Shown piece by piece: positions 6,036-14,475 of a stretch of 15,664 bases of DNA. The stretch covers positions 1-15,664 of the forward strand of contig JBELEM010000036.1 of the NCBI GenBank assembly GCA_042093735.1, in the 5' to 3' direction. This DNA comes from Hellea sp042093735 (lineage in GTDB: Bacteria; Pseudomonadota; Alphaproteobacteria; Caulobacterales; Maricaulaceae). Position 1 is the first letter of the stretch. Each line of letters opens with the position of its first letter. The notes beneath the pieces are model-generated. The model saw only the letters and a list, made by a program, of their open reading frames with translations. It made no database searches and was not told where the DNA came from. The translations under genes and the position numbers were made by a program.

Positions 6036-6784
6036 TACATATTAACAACCTGCTATCCGGCTATGGTCCCTGCGATGTAATTCAAAATATTTCAGCAGAA
6101 GGGAAAAAAGGAGAATTAATTGCTCTTGTAGGGGCAAATGGGTCAGGTAAATCAACATTACTAAAAACCTTGGCTGGCATTATAACGCCCACCTCAGGAA
6201 CAATTAAATATTTAGGAAAAGATCTTGCAGGGTTTTCATCGCGAAAACGAGCCAAAATAATTTCTTATCTAGCACAAAATCGTGAGGCATATCCCAGCAT
6301 GCCTGTTTATGAAATTGTTGAACTTGGTCGCGCCCCCTACAGGGGATCTCTAGGACAAATAAGTTCAACGGGTAAAGATATTATTGAGGGTGCGATGGTG
6401 CACACAAAAACTCAAGCGCTTAAGGATAGAAAATTCAATAACCTATCGGGAGGGGAGCAAGCTAGAGTTCTCCTTGCAAGAGCGCTAGCAGTAGACGCGC
6501 CAATTATTTTAGCAGATGAACCAATATCTGCGTTAGATCCTGCATTCCAAATTTCCATGATGCAAGCCCTCCAGAGAGAGGCTAAAAAAGGAAAAATTGT
6601 AATAACTGCACTTCATGACTTATCTCTTGCATCTCAATTTTCTAGTAAAATTTGGATGCTAAAAAATGGAAAAATTGTCGCCAAAGGTATCCCTAAAAAA
6701 GTCTTAAACGCTGAAAATTTAAAAAATACTTTCCAAGTAAAACTTCCGAAGGGAGGCTTTAAACCTCTTCAATTAGCTAATTAA
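6032..6784 (+). CDS. ABC transporter ATPase (FecE/BtuD type)
   Basis: This 250-residue ATPase powers the importer encoded just upstream. Standard nucleotide-binding motifs are visible in order: Walker A GANGSGKST (34-42), Q-loop Gln82, signature LSGGE (138-142), Walker B IILADEP (158-164), D-loop SALD (166-169) and switch His195. None is degenerate, so it should be active. The ATG overlaps the permease stop by four bases. The stop codon (6782-6784) overlaps the stop of the convergent serine dehydratase gene on the other strand, so no terminator separates the two genes. No second ATPase or TonB receptor belongs obviously to this set. The ZnuD-like receptor upstream is more likely tied to zinc than to this importer. 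Confidence 0.94.
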   Translation: MIHINNLLSGYGPCDVIQNISAEGKKGELIALVGANGSGKSTLLKTLAGIITPTSGTIKYLGKDLAGFSSRKRAKIISYLAQNREAYPSMPVYEIVELGRAPYRGSLGQISSTGKDIIEGAMVHTKTQALKDRKFNNLSGGEQARVLLARALAVDAPIILADEPISALDPAFQISMMQALQREAKKGKIVITALHDLSLASQFSSKIWMLKNGKIVAKGIPKKVLNAENLKNTFQVKLPKGGFKPLQLAN

Positions 6785-8157
6785 CATTCTACTACATTTA
6801 CAGCTAATCCACCTTGGCTTGTTTCTTTATACTTCGTTGACATATCCAAACCCGTTTGACGCATCGTTTCTATAACTTGGTCTAAGGAAACTTTCATTTT
6901 GCCCTCTGAATGCAAGGAGAGTCTTGCCGCATTCACTGCCTTTACAGCTCCAATTGCATTTCTTTCTATACAAGGTATCTGCACAAGGCCTCCAACTGGG
7001 TCACAAGTTAGGCCAAGGTTGTGCTCCATACCAATTTCAGCAGCCTGTGCAATCTGTGATGGACTGCCACCCCATATTGCCGCTAATCCTGCAGCAGCCA
7101 TGGAACATGCAACGCCGACTTCACCCTGACACCCCATCTCTGCCCCTGAGATGGATGCTCTTTGCTTGTAAAGCAATCCAATACCACCGGCTGTTAATAA
7201 AAATTTTCGAATATTCTTTACTGCATTAGAATCTTCATAACAATAATGCCTAATTATGGCAGGAATGATTCCAGCTGCACCATTTGTAGGTGCAGTTACA
7301 ACCTGTCCACCCGCAGCATTTTCTTCATTAACTGCCAAAGCATAAACATTAAGCCAATCAAATAATTGTTCTCGTTCATTAGACATTTCCGTTTGTGTTA
7401 GTTTTTTCCACAACTCTGGGCTGCGGCGGCGCACCTCAAGGCCTCCTGGTAAAACACCCTCGCAATTAAGACCTCGATCAATACAATCAAACATTACTGC
7501 ACTAACCTTATCTAAAGCTTCGTTTGTCTTTGATCGTTTCCGAATTGCATCTTCATTCGTAATGATAATTTCATCTATAGACGTTTTATGATCGGCACAT
7601 AAACGCAATAAACCCTCTGCGGAACCAAAATCATATGGCACTCTAAAACCATTGGAAATAATATCATCTTTTAGCGGAGAGGATAACTGATCGTAAGAAG
7701 CTATGAATCCGCCTCCAGTCGAATAGTATATGCGCTTTAAAAGTGTATTGCCCTCAAAGTCAAAGGCAGTCATTTGCATTTCGTTAGGGTGTAACTTTGT
7801 CGGCGTCTCATAATCAAATAGTAAATCTGAGATTGGGTTAAAGCTTATGCTGGTACTCCCATTTAATATAATCTGGTTTTTACTATAAATCTCCGATAGG
7901 TTTTTAAATGCTAGTTCCGGGTCAAATGCTTCGGGGCTATAGCCCAACAGACCATAAATAGTCGCCTTAGGGGTTGCGTGGCCCTCTCCAGTAAAAGCCA
8001 AAGAACCCCTCAGTATAACTTCAACCCGCGTAGTGCTTTCCAATATACCCTTCTTGGATAGTCTCTTTACAAAACGCTTTCCGATGCGCATTGGACCGAC
8101 AGTATGACTTGATGAAGGCCCGATACCTATTCGAAATATATCTAATACTGATAACAT
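6781..8157 (-). CDS. sdaA: L-serine dehydratase (ammonia-lyase), iron-sulfur, single chain
   Basis: This 458-residue cytoplasmic enzyme deaminates L-serine to pyruvate and ammonia using a [4Fe-4S] cluster. The N-terminus (MLSVLDIFRIGIGPSSSHTVGP) is typical of the family and fixes the start. The three cluster cysteines are Cys343, Cys385 and Cys396, in MGCQGE, GLTCDP and QIPCIE. The protein ends in Cys458 (NVVEC). In the Legionella type 2 enzyme, as I recall, the same spacing and a C-terminal Cys that binds the fourth iron ('tail in mouth') are found, so the match is close. Domain order is an N-terminal beta domain, then the catalytic alpha domain. No Shine-Dalgarno precedes the ATG, and a terminator-like hairpin lies 14-47 bases upstream. 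It is therefore either made from a leaderless message or through attenuated read-through. It converges on the ABC ATPase with overlapping stops. Confidence 0.96.
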   Translation of the reverse strand: MLSVLDIFRIGIGPSSSHTVGPMRIGKRFVKRLSKKGILESTTRVEVILRGSLAFTGEGHATPKATIYGLLGYSPEAFDPELAFKNLSEIYSKNQIILNGSTSISFNPISDLLFDYETPTKLHPNEMQMTAFDFEGNTLLKRIYYSTGGGFIASYDQLSSPLKDDIISNGFRVPYDFGSAEGLLRLCADHKTSIDEIIITNEDAIRKRSKTNEALDKVSAVMFDCIDRGLNCEGVLPGGLEVRRRSPELWKKLTQTEMSNEREQLFDWLNVYALAVNEENAAGGQVVTAPTNGAAGIIPAIIRHYCYEDSNAVKNIRKFLLTAGGIGLLYKQRASISGAEMGCQGEVGVACSMAAAGLAAIWGGSPSQIAQAAEIGMEHNLGLTCDPVGGLVQIPCIERNAIGAVKAVNAARLSLHSEGKMKVSLDQVIETMRQTGLDMSTKYKETSQGGLAVNVVEC

Positions 8158-8170
8158 ATAAATTAACTAT

Positions 8171-8204
8171 AAAAAAACTTGAAGCCAAATAATTTTTTGA
8201 CTTC
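8171..8204 (-). terminator. Terminator or attenuator hairpin in the sdaA leader
   Basis: On the - strand GAAGTCAAA pairs with TTTGGCTTC (9 bp, one G-T wobble, 6-base loop), and a run of seven Ts follows within three bases. It looks like a second terminator for the valine operon, but sits so close to sdaA that it may instead attenuate sdaA transcription. No ligand-binding leader could be recognised in the 134-base spacer. Confidence 0.5.
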
Positions 8205-8255
8205 GAATGCAATAGTGAAATACACAGCAATCAATAGTTGATTAGTTAATTTATC

Positions 8256-8286
8256 AAAAAAAGCTTATCTATTTTATTATGATAAG
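8256..8286 (-). terminator. Terminator after mmsB
   Basis: On the - strand, 5 bases after the mmsB stop codon, CTTATC pairs with GATAAG (11-base loop) and is followed by C and seven Ts. The stem is short and AT-rich, so it may be leaky. It plausibly ends the valine-degradation transcript. Confidence 0.5.
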
Positions 8287-8291
8287 TATAA

Positions 8292-9173
8292 TTAAAGAGA
8301 ACCGTTAATAAGTTTCATAATACCTGAAAAATCTAATGAGTCCTTTTTTGCTGATTCCATCAAGGAATACAATGCTTCTGACTGACTTCCTAAAGGTGTA
8401 GAAGCACGTGCTGAGGTGGCTGCATCTTGCGCAAGTCTTAAGTCCTTAAGCATCATTGCGGCAGTAAATCCTGGTTCATAATTTTTATTTGAAGGTGCAC
8501 TCTCTACAGGTCCTGGGGCAGGGCAGTAACTAGTCATAGACCAGTTTTGGCCACTTGCTGTCGAGGATATATCATAAAATTTCTGAGCATCTAATCCTAA
8601 TTTTTCAGCAAGGTTAAATGCTTCACATGTACCAATCATATGAATACCAAGAAGCATATTGTTGCAAATCTTAGCCACCTGGCCATTTCCTGCATCACCT
8701 GCATGGAAAATATTCTTGCCCATTACCTTAAGATAAACCTCAGCTCGGGAATACGCTTCCTCTGAGCCACCGCACATAAAGGTTAGAGTTCCAGCAGCAG
8801 CACCCCCTACACCTCCAGAAACTGGGGCATCAATCATATCAATATTTTTTAAAGCGGCAGCTGCTACCATTTCTCGCGCAGTTGCAACGTCAATAGTAGA
8901 GCAATCGATAACCAAAGTTTTTGATGAAATTACTGGCATTATTTCATCACATACACCTCTTACTATTTTTCCATTAGGTAACATCATTATTACAACTTCG
9001 ACTGTTTTAACTGCCTCCTTTATATCAGAGACTACAGCACAGCCAGCAGCAGAAGCAGCATCTTTAGCTTTGTCTGAAACATCGAAAGCTATAACTTCAT
9101 GACCCCCCTTTACAAGATTTGTTGCCATACCAATTCCCATGTTGCCTAGGCCTATAAATGCTACTTTGCTCAT
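8292..9173 (-). CDS. mmsB: 3-hydroxyisobutyrate dehydrogenase
   Basis: This 293-residue enzyme oxidises 3-hydroxyisobutyrate to methylmalonate semialdehyde with NAD+, a step of valine degradation. The N-terminal Rossmann domain opens with GLGNMG (8-13). The substrate motif DAPVSGG is at 115-121 and the catalytic lysine, Lys168, is in GNGQVAKICNN. Length is normal for the family. The general beta-hydroxyacid dehydrogenase fold is shared with tartronate semialdehyde reductase and others. The neighbours (hydrolase, acyl-CoA dehydrogenase and MmsA) make 3-hydroxyisobutyrate the clear choice. Its ATG overlaps the stop of the upstream hydrolase gene by four bases (ATGA), indicating translational coupling. 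It is the last gene of the valine run, with a weak terminator behind it. Confidence 0.95.
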   Translation of the reverse strand: MSKVAFIGLGNMGIGMATNLVKGGHEVIAFDVSDKAKDAASAAGCAVVSDIKEAVKTVEVVIMMLPNGKIVRGVCDEIMPVISSKTLVIDCSTIDVATAREMVAAAALKNIDMIDAPVSGGVGGAAAGTLTFMCGGSEEAYSRAEVYLKVMGKNIFHAGDAGNGQVAKICNNMLLGIHMIGTCEAFNLAEKLGLDAQKFYDISSTASGQNWSMTSYCPAPGPVESAPSNKNYEPGFTAAMMLKDLRLAQDAATSARASTPLGSQSEALYSLMESAKKDSLDFSGIMKLINGSL

Positions 9174-10216
9174 GTAATAAACTCCTGAGGAGGATTTGCT
9201 GTTTTACGAAATAATTGTTCAACTTGTGCGGGGGAAACTTCATCAACACTTGAGTGTGACCACTTTGGGTTACGGTCTTTATCGATTAATTGAGAACGAA
9301 TTCCTTCATAAAAATCCTGAGTTCTCAAAAAGTTTAGTGATATATCTAATTCTTGCGTCATGACCTGACGGAAAGTCATATTTATTCCGCGCTTTAAGGC
9401 CTCAAAGGTTACGCACATAGCTATAGGGGATTTACGTCTTATATTCTTTGCCTGCTTAGCAGCCCATTCACTGTTATCTCTATCGAGCGATAATAATATC
9501 TCAGGTACAGAGCCACAATTGAATGCCTTAATTGCTTTCGGTATTGCATCATGAGCGGGCGGAATCTGTGAAAAAGCCTCTAGCACTTTATTAACTCTGC
9601 TGTCGGTACCGTCTAAATCTGCCATTCCAAGTGCTTCAATTAGATCCGAATGTTTATCTGTTGGAACATAAAGATTTGCAATGCCTATGTCACATGTTTG
9701 GCCTACGTTTAATCTAGCACCGGTGAGACCTAACCACTGCCCAACACTCATGCCAAGTCGAGGTAGAAAAAAAGTTCCGCCCACATCAGGGAAATAACCT
9801 ATGCCAGTTTCAGGCATAGCAAAAACAGTAGCATCGCCTGCGACACGATATCTTCCATGTACAGAAAGCCCTACGCCGCCTCCCATAACAAAACCATCTA
9901 TTAATGAAATATAAGGTTTAGAATAACAATGAATGAGCTCATTTAGAGCATATTCAATTCGCCAAAACTCTTCCGCGCGACTATCGCCGGCTTTCCCGCT
10001 ATCGTGGAGTAAAATAACATCGCCTCCCGCACAAAATGCTCTATCACCAGCTCCATCAATTAATACAGCACCTATTTCAGAATTGTCCTCCCATTCTAGT
10101 AAAAGTTCAGTTATTTTCTCGCACATAGCATATGTCAAAGCGTTTAATGCTTTTGGTCTATTCAATGTTATGTGACCTAAATTACCAATTACCCGATATT
10201 GTATTTCGTCAGTCAT
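9170..10216 (-). CDS. 3-hydroxyisobutyryl-CoA hydrolase (HIBCH-like)
   Basis: This 348-residue protein belongs to the enoyl-CoA hydratase/isomerase superfamily. It hydrolyses 3-hydroxyisobutyryl-CoA to 3-hydroxyisobutyrate and CoA, releasing the substrate for the next enzyme. The oxyanion-hole regions are DRAFCAGGDV (about 58-67) and GFVMGGGVGLSVHGR (about 108-122). The stretch MPETGIGYFPDVGG contains Glu136 and Asp144, spaced as the catalytic Glu/Asp pair of human HIBCH, which separates hydrolases from simple hydratases. The length, longer than the roughly 260 residues of ordinary hydratases, also fits HIBCH. The start is supported by AGGA about 6 bases upstream. It lies 6 bp behind the acyl-CoA dehydrogenase gene and overlaps mmsB by four bases. 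'Enoyl-CoA hydratase/isomerase family protein' would be the cautious label. Confidence 0.93.
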   Translation of the reverse strand: MTDEIQYRVIGNLGHITLNRPKALNALTYAMCEKITELLLEWEDNSEIGAVLIDGAGDRAFCAGGDVILLHDSGKAGDSRAEEFWRIEYALNELIHCYSKPYISLIDGFVMGGGVGLSVHGRYRVAGDATVFAMPETGIGYFPDVGGTFFLPRLGMSVGQWLGLTGARLNVGQTCDIGIANLYVPTDKHSDLIEALGMADLDGTDSRVNKVLEAFSQIPPAHDAIPKAIKAFNCGSVPEILLSLDRDNSEWAAKQAKNIRRKSPIAMCVTFEALKRGINMTFRQVMTQELDISLNFLRTQDFYEGIRSQLIDKDRNPKWSHSSVDEVSPAQVEQLFRKTANPPQEFIT

Positions 10217-10222
10217 ATATTC

Positions 10223-11362
10223 CTATTGCCTTAAAAGAGATCGCGAAATAATCACTCTCATTATCTGATTAGTACCTTCCAGTATTTGATGAACCCGAAG
10301 GTCTCTGACTATTTGTTCAATCTCATATTCTGACAAGTAACCATAGCCCCCATGCAACTGAAGAGCATTGTCAGCTATTTTACTGCACATATCTGTAGAA
10401 TAGCGCTTGGCCATAGCACAAGCAGCGCTCGCACTTGCAATGCCTTTATCAATCATATCTGCACCCCTATATATCATCATACGAGATGCTTCTAATTCAG
10501 TAGCCATATCAGCGAGCATAAATTCTGTATTTTGAAAGTCAGATATAAACTTCCCAAATTGCTTTCGTTCAGATGTATATTTAATAGAAGCACTTAAAGC
10601 TTTTTGCGCTCCTCCTAATGAACATGCGCCTATATTAATTCGCCCACCATCAAGACCGCTCATTGCAAACTTAAATCCTTCACCCTCTGCTCCCACACGA
10701 TTTTTTTCCGATACTTTACAGTCTTCCATTATGACTTGCGCGGTTGGTTGGGCATTCCAGCCCATCTTCTTTTCAGTAGCCCCAAAACTTAAGCCTGGTG
10801 CGTCTTTTTCAACTATGAAAGCTGAAACCCCATTAGCCCCTTGGTTAGAAGTTCGTGCCATTACAAGGTAAATATCCGACCAGCCAGCTCCTGATATAAA
10901 AGTTTTAGTTCCATTAAGAATATATTCATTCCCCACTTTTTTTGCTTTAGTTGAAAGTGATGCAGCGTCAGAACCAGAACCAGGCTCGGTCAAACAGTAG
11001 CTTGCTATCAAATCACCTGCGGTAAGACCCGGCACATATTTTTTTCTTATTTCATCTGTACTATAACGGTCTATCATCCACGTCGCCATATTATGAATTG
11101 TAATCATAGCTGTATGCGAAACATCACCAGCTGCAAGTTGTTCAAAAACAAGGGCACAGTCTAGGCGGGATAGTGCTGTTCCCCCATAGTCCTCAGAAGT
11201 GTAAATCCCCATAAAACCAAGCTCTGCAGCTTTTAAAAACACATTGCGGTCGAGGAATTTTTCTTCGTCCCATTTTGCAGAAAATGGAGCAAGCTCAGAT
11301 TCTGAAAAACTTCTAGCCATATCTTGAATTAAAATTTGTTCTTCTGTTAATTGAAAATCCAT
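10223..11362 (-). CDS. Isobutyryl-CoA dehydrogenase (acyl-CoA dehydrogenase family)
   Basis: This 379-residue flavoenzyme has the full acyl-CoA dehydrogenase fold. Signature regions are CLTEPGSGSDAASL and the FAD-binding segment ending QLHGGYGYLSEYEIEQIVRD. The expected catalytic base is Glu362 in ILEGTNQIMR. It oxidises the alpha-beta bond of an acyl-CoA and passes electrons to electron-transfer flavoprotein. Substrate choice rests on context: MmsA, the 3-hydroxyisobutyryl-CoA hydrolase and MmsB surround it, so isobutyryl-CoA to methacrylyl-CoA is the natural reaction, as in ACAD8-type enzymes. Activity on 2-methylbutyryl-CoA is possible. The start lacks a well-spaced ribosome site (AAGG is about 13 bases away). 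An 80-bp gap follows mmsA and shows no terminator, so both are probably on one transcript. Confidence 0.92.
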   Translation of the reverse strand: MDFQLTEEQILIQDMARSFSESELAPFSAKWDEEKFLDRNVFLKAAELGFMGIYTSEDYGGTALSRLDCALVFEQLAAGDVSHTAMITIHNMATWMIDRYSTDEIRKKYVPGLTAGDLIASYCLTEPGSGSDAASLSTKAKKVGNEYILNGTKTFISGAGWSDIYLVMARTSNQGANGVSAFIVEKDAPGLSFGATEKKMGWNAQPTAQVIMEDCKVSEKNRVGAEGEGFKFAMSGLDGGRINIGACSLGGAQKALSASIKYTSERKQFGKFISDFQNTEFMLADMATELEASRMMIYRGADMIDKGIASASAACAMAKRYSTDMCSKIADNALQLHGGYGYLSEYEIEQIVRDLRVHQILEGTNQIMRVIISRSLLRQ

Positions 11363-11442
11363 ATATTATTAATTACCTTAAATATTCAGTTTTATAAATT
11401 AAAAACACTTACTTAAATAGAATGTCGACAAAGAAAAGTTAG

Positions 11443-12936
11443 CTAAAATGTAGGAATGATAAAAGCACTGTCCTCTGTTTCACCTTCAGGCCATCTTTGA
11501 GTTACCGTTTTAACTTTAGTATAAAAACGCAAACCTTCCATTCCATATTGGTTAGCATCACCAAACGCACTTCGCTTCCACCCACCAAAACTATGATAGG
11601 CTACAGGAACTGGAATAGGCACATTAATTCCTACCATACCAACCTCGACCCGGTCGGCAAACTCGCGTGCTACTCGGCCATTTTGAGTAAATATAGCTAC
11701 ACCATTTCCATACTGATGCTCAGAGGGTAATTTAATTGCCTCTTCAAATGTTTCAGCCCTGACTATTTGGAGCACAGGTCCAAAGATTTCATCTTGATAC
11801 GTTTCCATATCAGGCGTTACATTATCCAAAAGGCTCGGCCCTATAAAAAACCCATTCTCATAACCTTGCAAAGAAAAATCTCTTCCGTCGACCAGTAATT
11901 TAGCGCCCTCACCTACAGCTTTAGTAACTTGGGCTTTTATGCTATCCCTATGTTCGCGTGTAACAACAGGCCCATAGTCAGCTTCTTTATCCTCTGAAAC
12001 ACCTACACGCATAGAGTCTATGGCTGGCAACATTTTTTCTAAAAACCGCTCAGCTGTACCTTCGCCCACAGGAACAACAACTGGCAAAGCCATGCAGCGT
12101 TCACCTGCAGAGCCATATGCAGCTCCCAAAATATCTTTAACAGCCTGATCCATATTTGCATCGGGCATAATTATTCCGTGGTTCTTGGCCCCGCCCATAC
12201 ACTGCGCACGCTTCCCATTAGAAGTTGCGCGGGAATAAACATATTGTGCAATGTCTGAAGACCCTACAAAACTCACAGCCTTTATAGTTGGGTGGTCACA
12301 TATAGCATCTACAATTTCTTTATCACCATTTATGCACTGCAAAAGACCACGGGGGCCGCCTGCCTGAACAAACAATTCTGCAAGCCGCATTGGAACTGAC
12401 GGGTCCTTTTCTGAGGGCTTAAGAATACATGCATTTCCGGTAGCTATTGCCATACCAAACATCCACATAGGTATCATAGCAGGGAAATTAAAAGGTGTTA
12501 TTCCAGCCACAACACCAAGTGGTTTACGCATGGAATAAACATCAATTTCTGGTCCGGCACCATATGTATGCTCGCCCTTTTGTGCATGAGGAACTCCGCA
12601 AGCAAATTCAATAACATCAACACCTCTTATAACATCACCGCGCGAATCTGCCAAAACTTTTCCGTGCTCAGAGGATAATAAAGCTGCCAATTCATCAATG
12701 TGGGACTCCACTAATTGTTTGTAAGCAAACATAATTCTTGAACGGCGTTGCGGGTTTGTATTATGCCATAAAACTTGCGCTTTAGCTGCGGAAGCAACCG
12801 CAGCGTCTAACTCTTTTGGTGTTGCTAAATTTACTTGGGCTTGAATATCGCCTGTATTTGGATTGTATATATCTTTCTTTCGGCCTGAATTACCTGGAAC
12901 CAATTCCCCGTCTATAAAATGCCCAATTTGTTTCAT
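11443..12936 (-). CDS. mmsA: Methylmalonate-semialdehyde dehydrogenase, CoA-acylating
   Basis: This 497-residue aldehyde dehydrogenase converts methylmalonate semialdehyde to propionyl-CoA, with CO2 release and NADH formation, the last step of valine degradation. The catalytic cysteine is Cys281 in GSAGERCMAL, and the oxyanion-stabilising Asn150 is in ITPFNFP. The usual ALDH general base in ELGGK is replaced by CMGGAKNH (about 246-253). That is characteristic of the CoA-dependent MMSDH branch rather than hydrolytic ALDHs, so it is not a defect. AAAGG lies about 8 bases before the ATG. It is the first gene of the valine run, 70 bp behind the monooxygenase gene. The same enzyme also takes malonate semialdehyde, so a part in beta-alanine or myo-inositol degradation is possible. 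Confidence 0.96.
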   Translation of the reverse strand: MKQIGHFIDGELVPGNSGRKKDIYNPNTGDIQAQVNLATPKELDAAVASAAKAQVLWHNTNPQRRSRIMFAYKQLVESHIDELAALLSSEHGKVLADSRGDVIRGVDVIEFACGVPHAQKGEHTYGAGPEIDVYSMRKPLGVVAGITPFNFPAMIPMWMFGMAIATGNACILKPSEKDPSVPMRLAELFVQAGGPRGLLQCINGDKEIVDAICDHPTIKAVSFVGSSDIAQYVYSRATSNGKRAQCMGGAKNHGIIMPDANMDQAVKDILGAAYGSAGERCMALPVVVPVGEGTAERFLEKMLPAIDSMRVGVSEDKEADYGPVVTREHRDSIKAQVTKAVGEGAKLLVDGRDFSLQGYENGFFIGPSLLDNVTPDMETYQDEIFGPVLQIVRAETFEEAIKLPSEHQYGNGVAIFTQNGRVAREFADRVEVGMVGINVPIPVPVAYHSFGGWKRSAFGDANQYGMEGLRFYTKVKTVTQRWPEGETEDSAFIIPTF

Positions 12937-13006
12937 GCTATCTACCTTTGTTTTTTATACTAATAAGATATAATTTGGATCTATCTAGCTGTCCTTCAGC
13001 CTAGGT

Positions 13007-14470
13007 TTATTGTTTTATTTGAGAGGTAGTCACAATAAAATTCTTAATAATTGGTGCTCGCAAACGCCTATTATATTCATGTGAACTTCCGTACCAATTA
13101 TTAGTTACTCTCCCACCATCCTTGTACCAACTTGCTTCAATTTTAGACCATGCTAATCTTGATAATTTTTTCTGTGCTTGAACGTTATATTGCTTTTCTA
13201 CCGAGCCCCTTACCTCGATAATGCCATCATCCGTAATAGATAAAAGTTTTAAAATATGTTCAAATTGAGCCTCTAATTTATAAATTATTGATGTATGCCC
13301 CGTATTGGTATTTGGCCCATACAACATGAACATGTTAGGAAACTTATGAGTAGTCACCCCTAGATAAGCAAAGGCTCCGTCTTTCCAGTTTTCTTTTAAT
13401 GTAAACCCAGACTTTCCAACTACATTAATTTCTTTCAGAAAAGGGTTTGTGTGGAAGCCAGTAGCATAAACTATTATATCATGATCATGTTTATTACCAT
13501 TTATTGTTTCGACTGATCTCTTTCCAATTTTAGAAATAGTAGAAGTCTCTAAAGTCACATTGTTCTGACCTATTGCCCTGTAGTACTTATCTGATAGCAA
13601 TATTCTTTTTGCCCCTACAGCATAATCAGGTATTAGCTTCGAAGCTTTCTCTCTATTTTTTACATGCTTTTTAATCTCTAGGTTGTTTAACTTACGAACT
13701 AATGAGCCGCGCAGTTTAGCACCTTTTATAACGGGCCAAATTAAAAATTCACCTTGGCACCACAATGACAGCCTATATATTTTTGATAAAAATGGTAGTT
13801 TCTTTGCAAGCCATTTTTCAAATGAGGAATAAGGTCTATCATGTTTATTGATTATCCAATTGGGACTTCGTTGATATACAACAAGTTTTTTAGCACTCAC
13901 AGCTAACTCTGGTATTAATTGGGCGGCGCTCGCACCAACACCAATAACACCAATTTTTTTACCTTCATATTTTACACTATGATCCCACTCAGATGAATGA
14001 AAGCTACTACCTAAAAAATTATCTTTTCCTTCAAAGTTTGGCACTGAGGGGTGATGCAACTGACCAATTGCACTTATAAAAAATTGGCAATTATAAGTCG
14101 TTCCTTTTTTTGTTTTTATGTCCCACCTTCCATGACTATATATCGCATCAGTAACTACTTCTTCAAATTTAATATATTTATACAAATCACGGTCATTCGT
14201 AAATTTCTCAAGATAATTTAAAATTTGGGGTTGCTTGGCCCATTTAAAGTCCCACGCAGGGTTGGGGGCAAAACTAAATGAATAAAGCATTGATGCAATA
14301 TCGCACTCTGCACCTGGATATGTATTATAACGCCACGTACCGCCAACACCTTCAGATTTTTCTAAAATTACGAAGTCATCTATTCCCTTTTCCAAGAGTC
14401 TAGACGCCATTCCTAAACCCGCAAAACCAGAACCGACTATGACTATTCGCTTTTTTTTGCAGCCAACCAC
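13007..14470 (-). CDS. Type I Baeyer-Villiger flavin monooxygenase
   Basis: This 487-residue protein carries both Rossmann motifs of a two-dinucleotide flavoprotein: GSGFAG (13-18) for FAD and GVGASA (177-182) for NADPH. The Baeyer-Villiger fingerprint FxGxxxHxxxW is exact, at Phe152-Trp162 (FLGSSFHSSEW). The second fingerprint GGTWRYNTYPGAECD (43-57) and the late ATGFHTNP are also intact. Such enzymes insert oxygen beside a ketone carbonyl, giving esters or lactones, or oxidise heteroatoms. The substrate cannot be read from the sequence. The start is a GTG at 14470, 5 bp after the moaA stop and followed within four codons by a run of eight As. Ribosome pausing on moaA may drive its translation. 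No lactonase, esterase or alcohol dehydrogenase is next to it. Confidence 0.9.
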   Translation of the reverse strand: MVGCKKKRIVIVGSGFAGLGMASRLLEKGIDDFVILEKSEGVGGTWRYNTYPGAECDIASMLYSFSFAPNPAWDFKWAKQPQILNYLEKFTNDRDLYKYIKFEEVVTDAIYSHGRWDIKTKKGTTYNCQFFISAIGQLHHPSVPNFEGKDNFLGSSFHSSEWDHSVKYEGKKIGVIGVGASAAQLIPELAVSAKKLVVYQRSPNWIINKHDRPYSSFEKWLAKKLPFLSKIYRLSLWCQGEFLIWPVIKGAKLRGSLVRKLNNLEIKKHVKNREKASKLIPDYAVGAKRILLSDKYYRAIGQNNVTLETSTISKIGKRSVETINGNKHDHDIIVYATGFHTNPFLKEINVVGKSGFTLKENWKDGAFAYLGVTTHKFPNMFMLYGPNTNTGHTSIIYKLEAQFEHILKLLSITDDGIIEVRGSVEKQYNVQAQKKLSRLAWSKIEASWYKDGGRVTNNWYGSSHEYNRRLRAPIIKNFIVTTSQIKQ

Positions 14471-14475
14471 TCTTA

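Noticed and set aside
8021..8230. Open frame on the - strand spanning the sdaA start
   Set aside because: It overlaps the well-supported N-terminus of sdaA in another frame and looks like no known protein.
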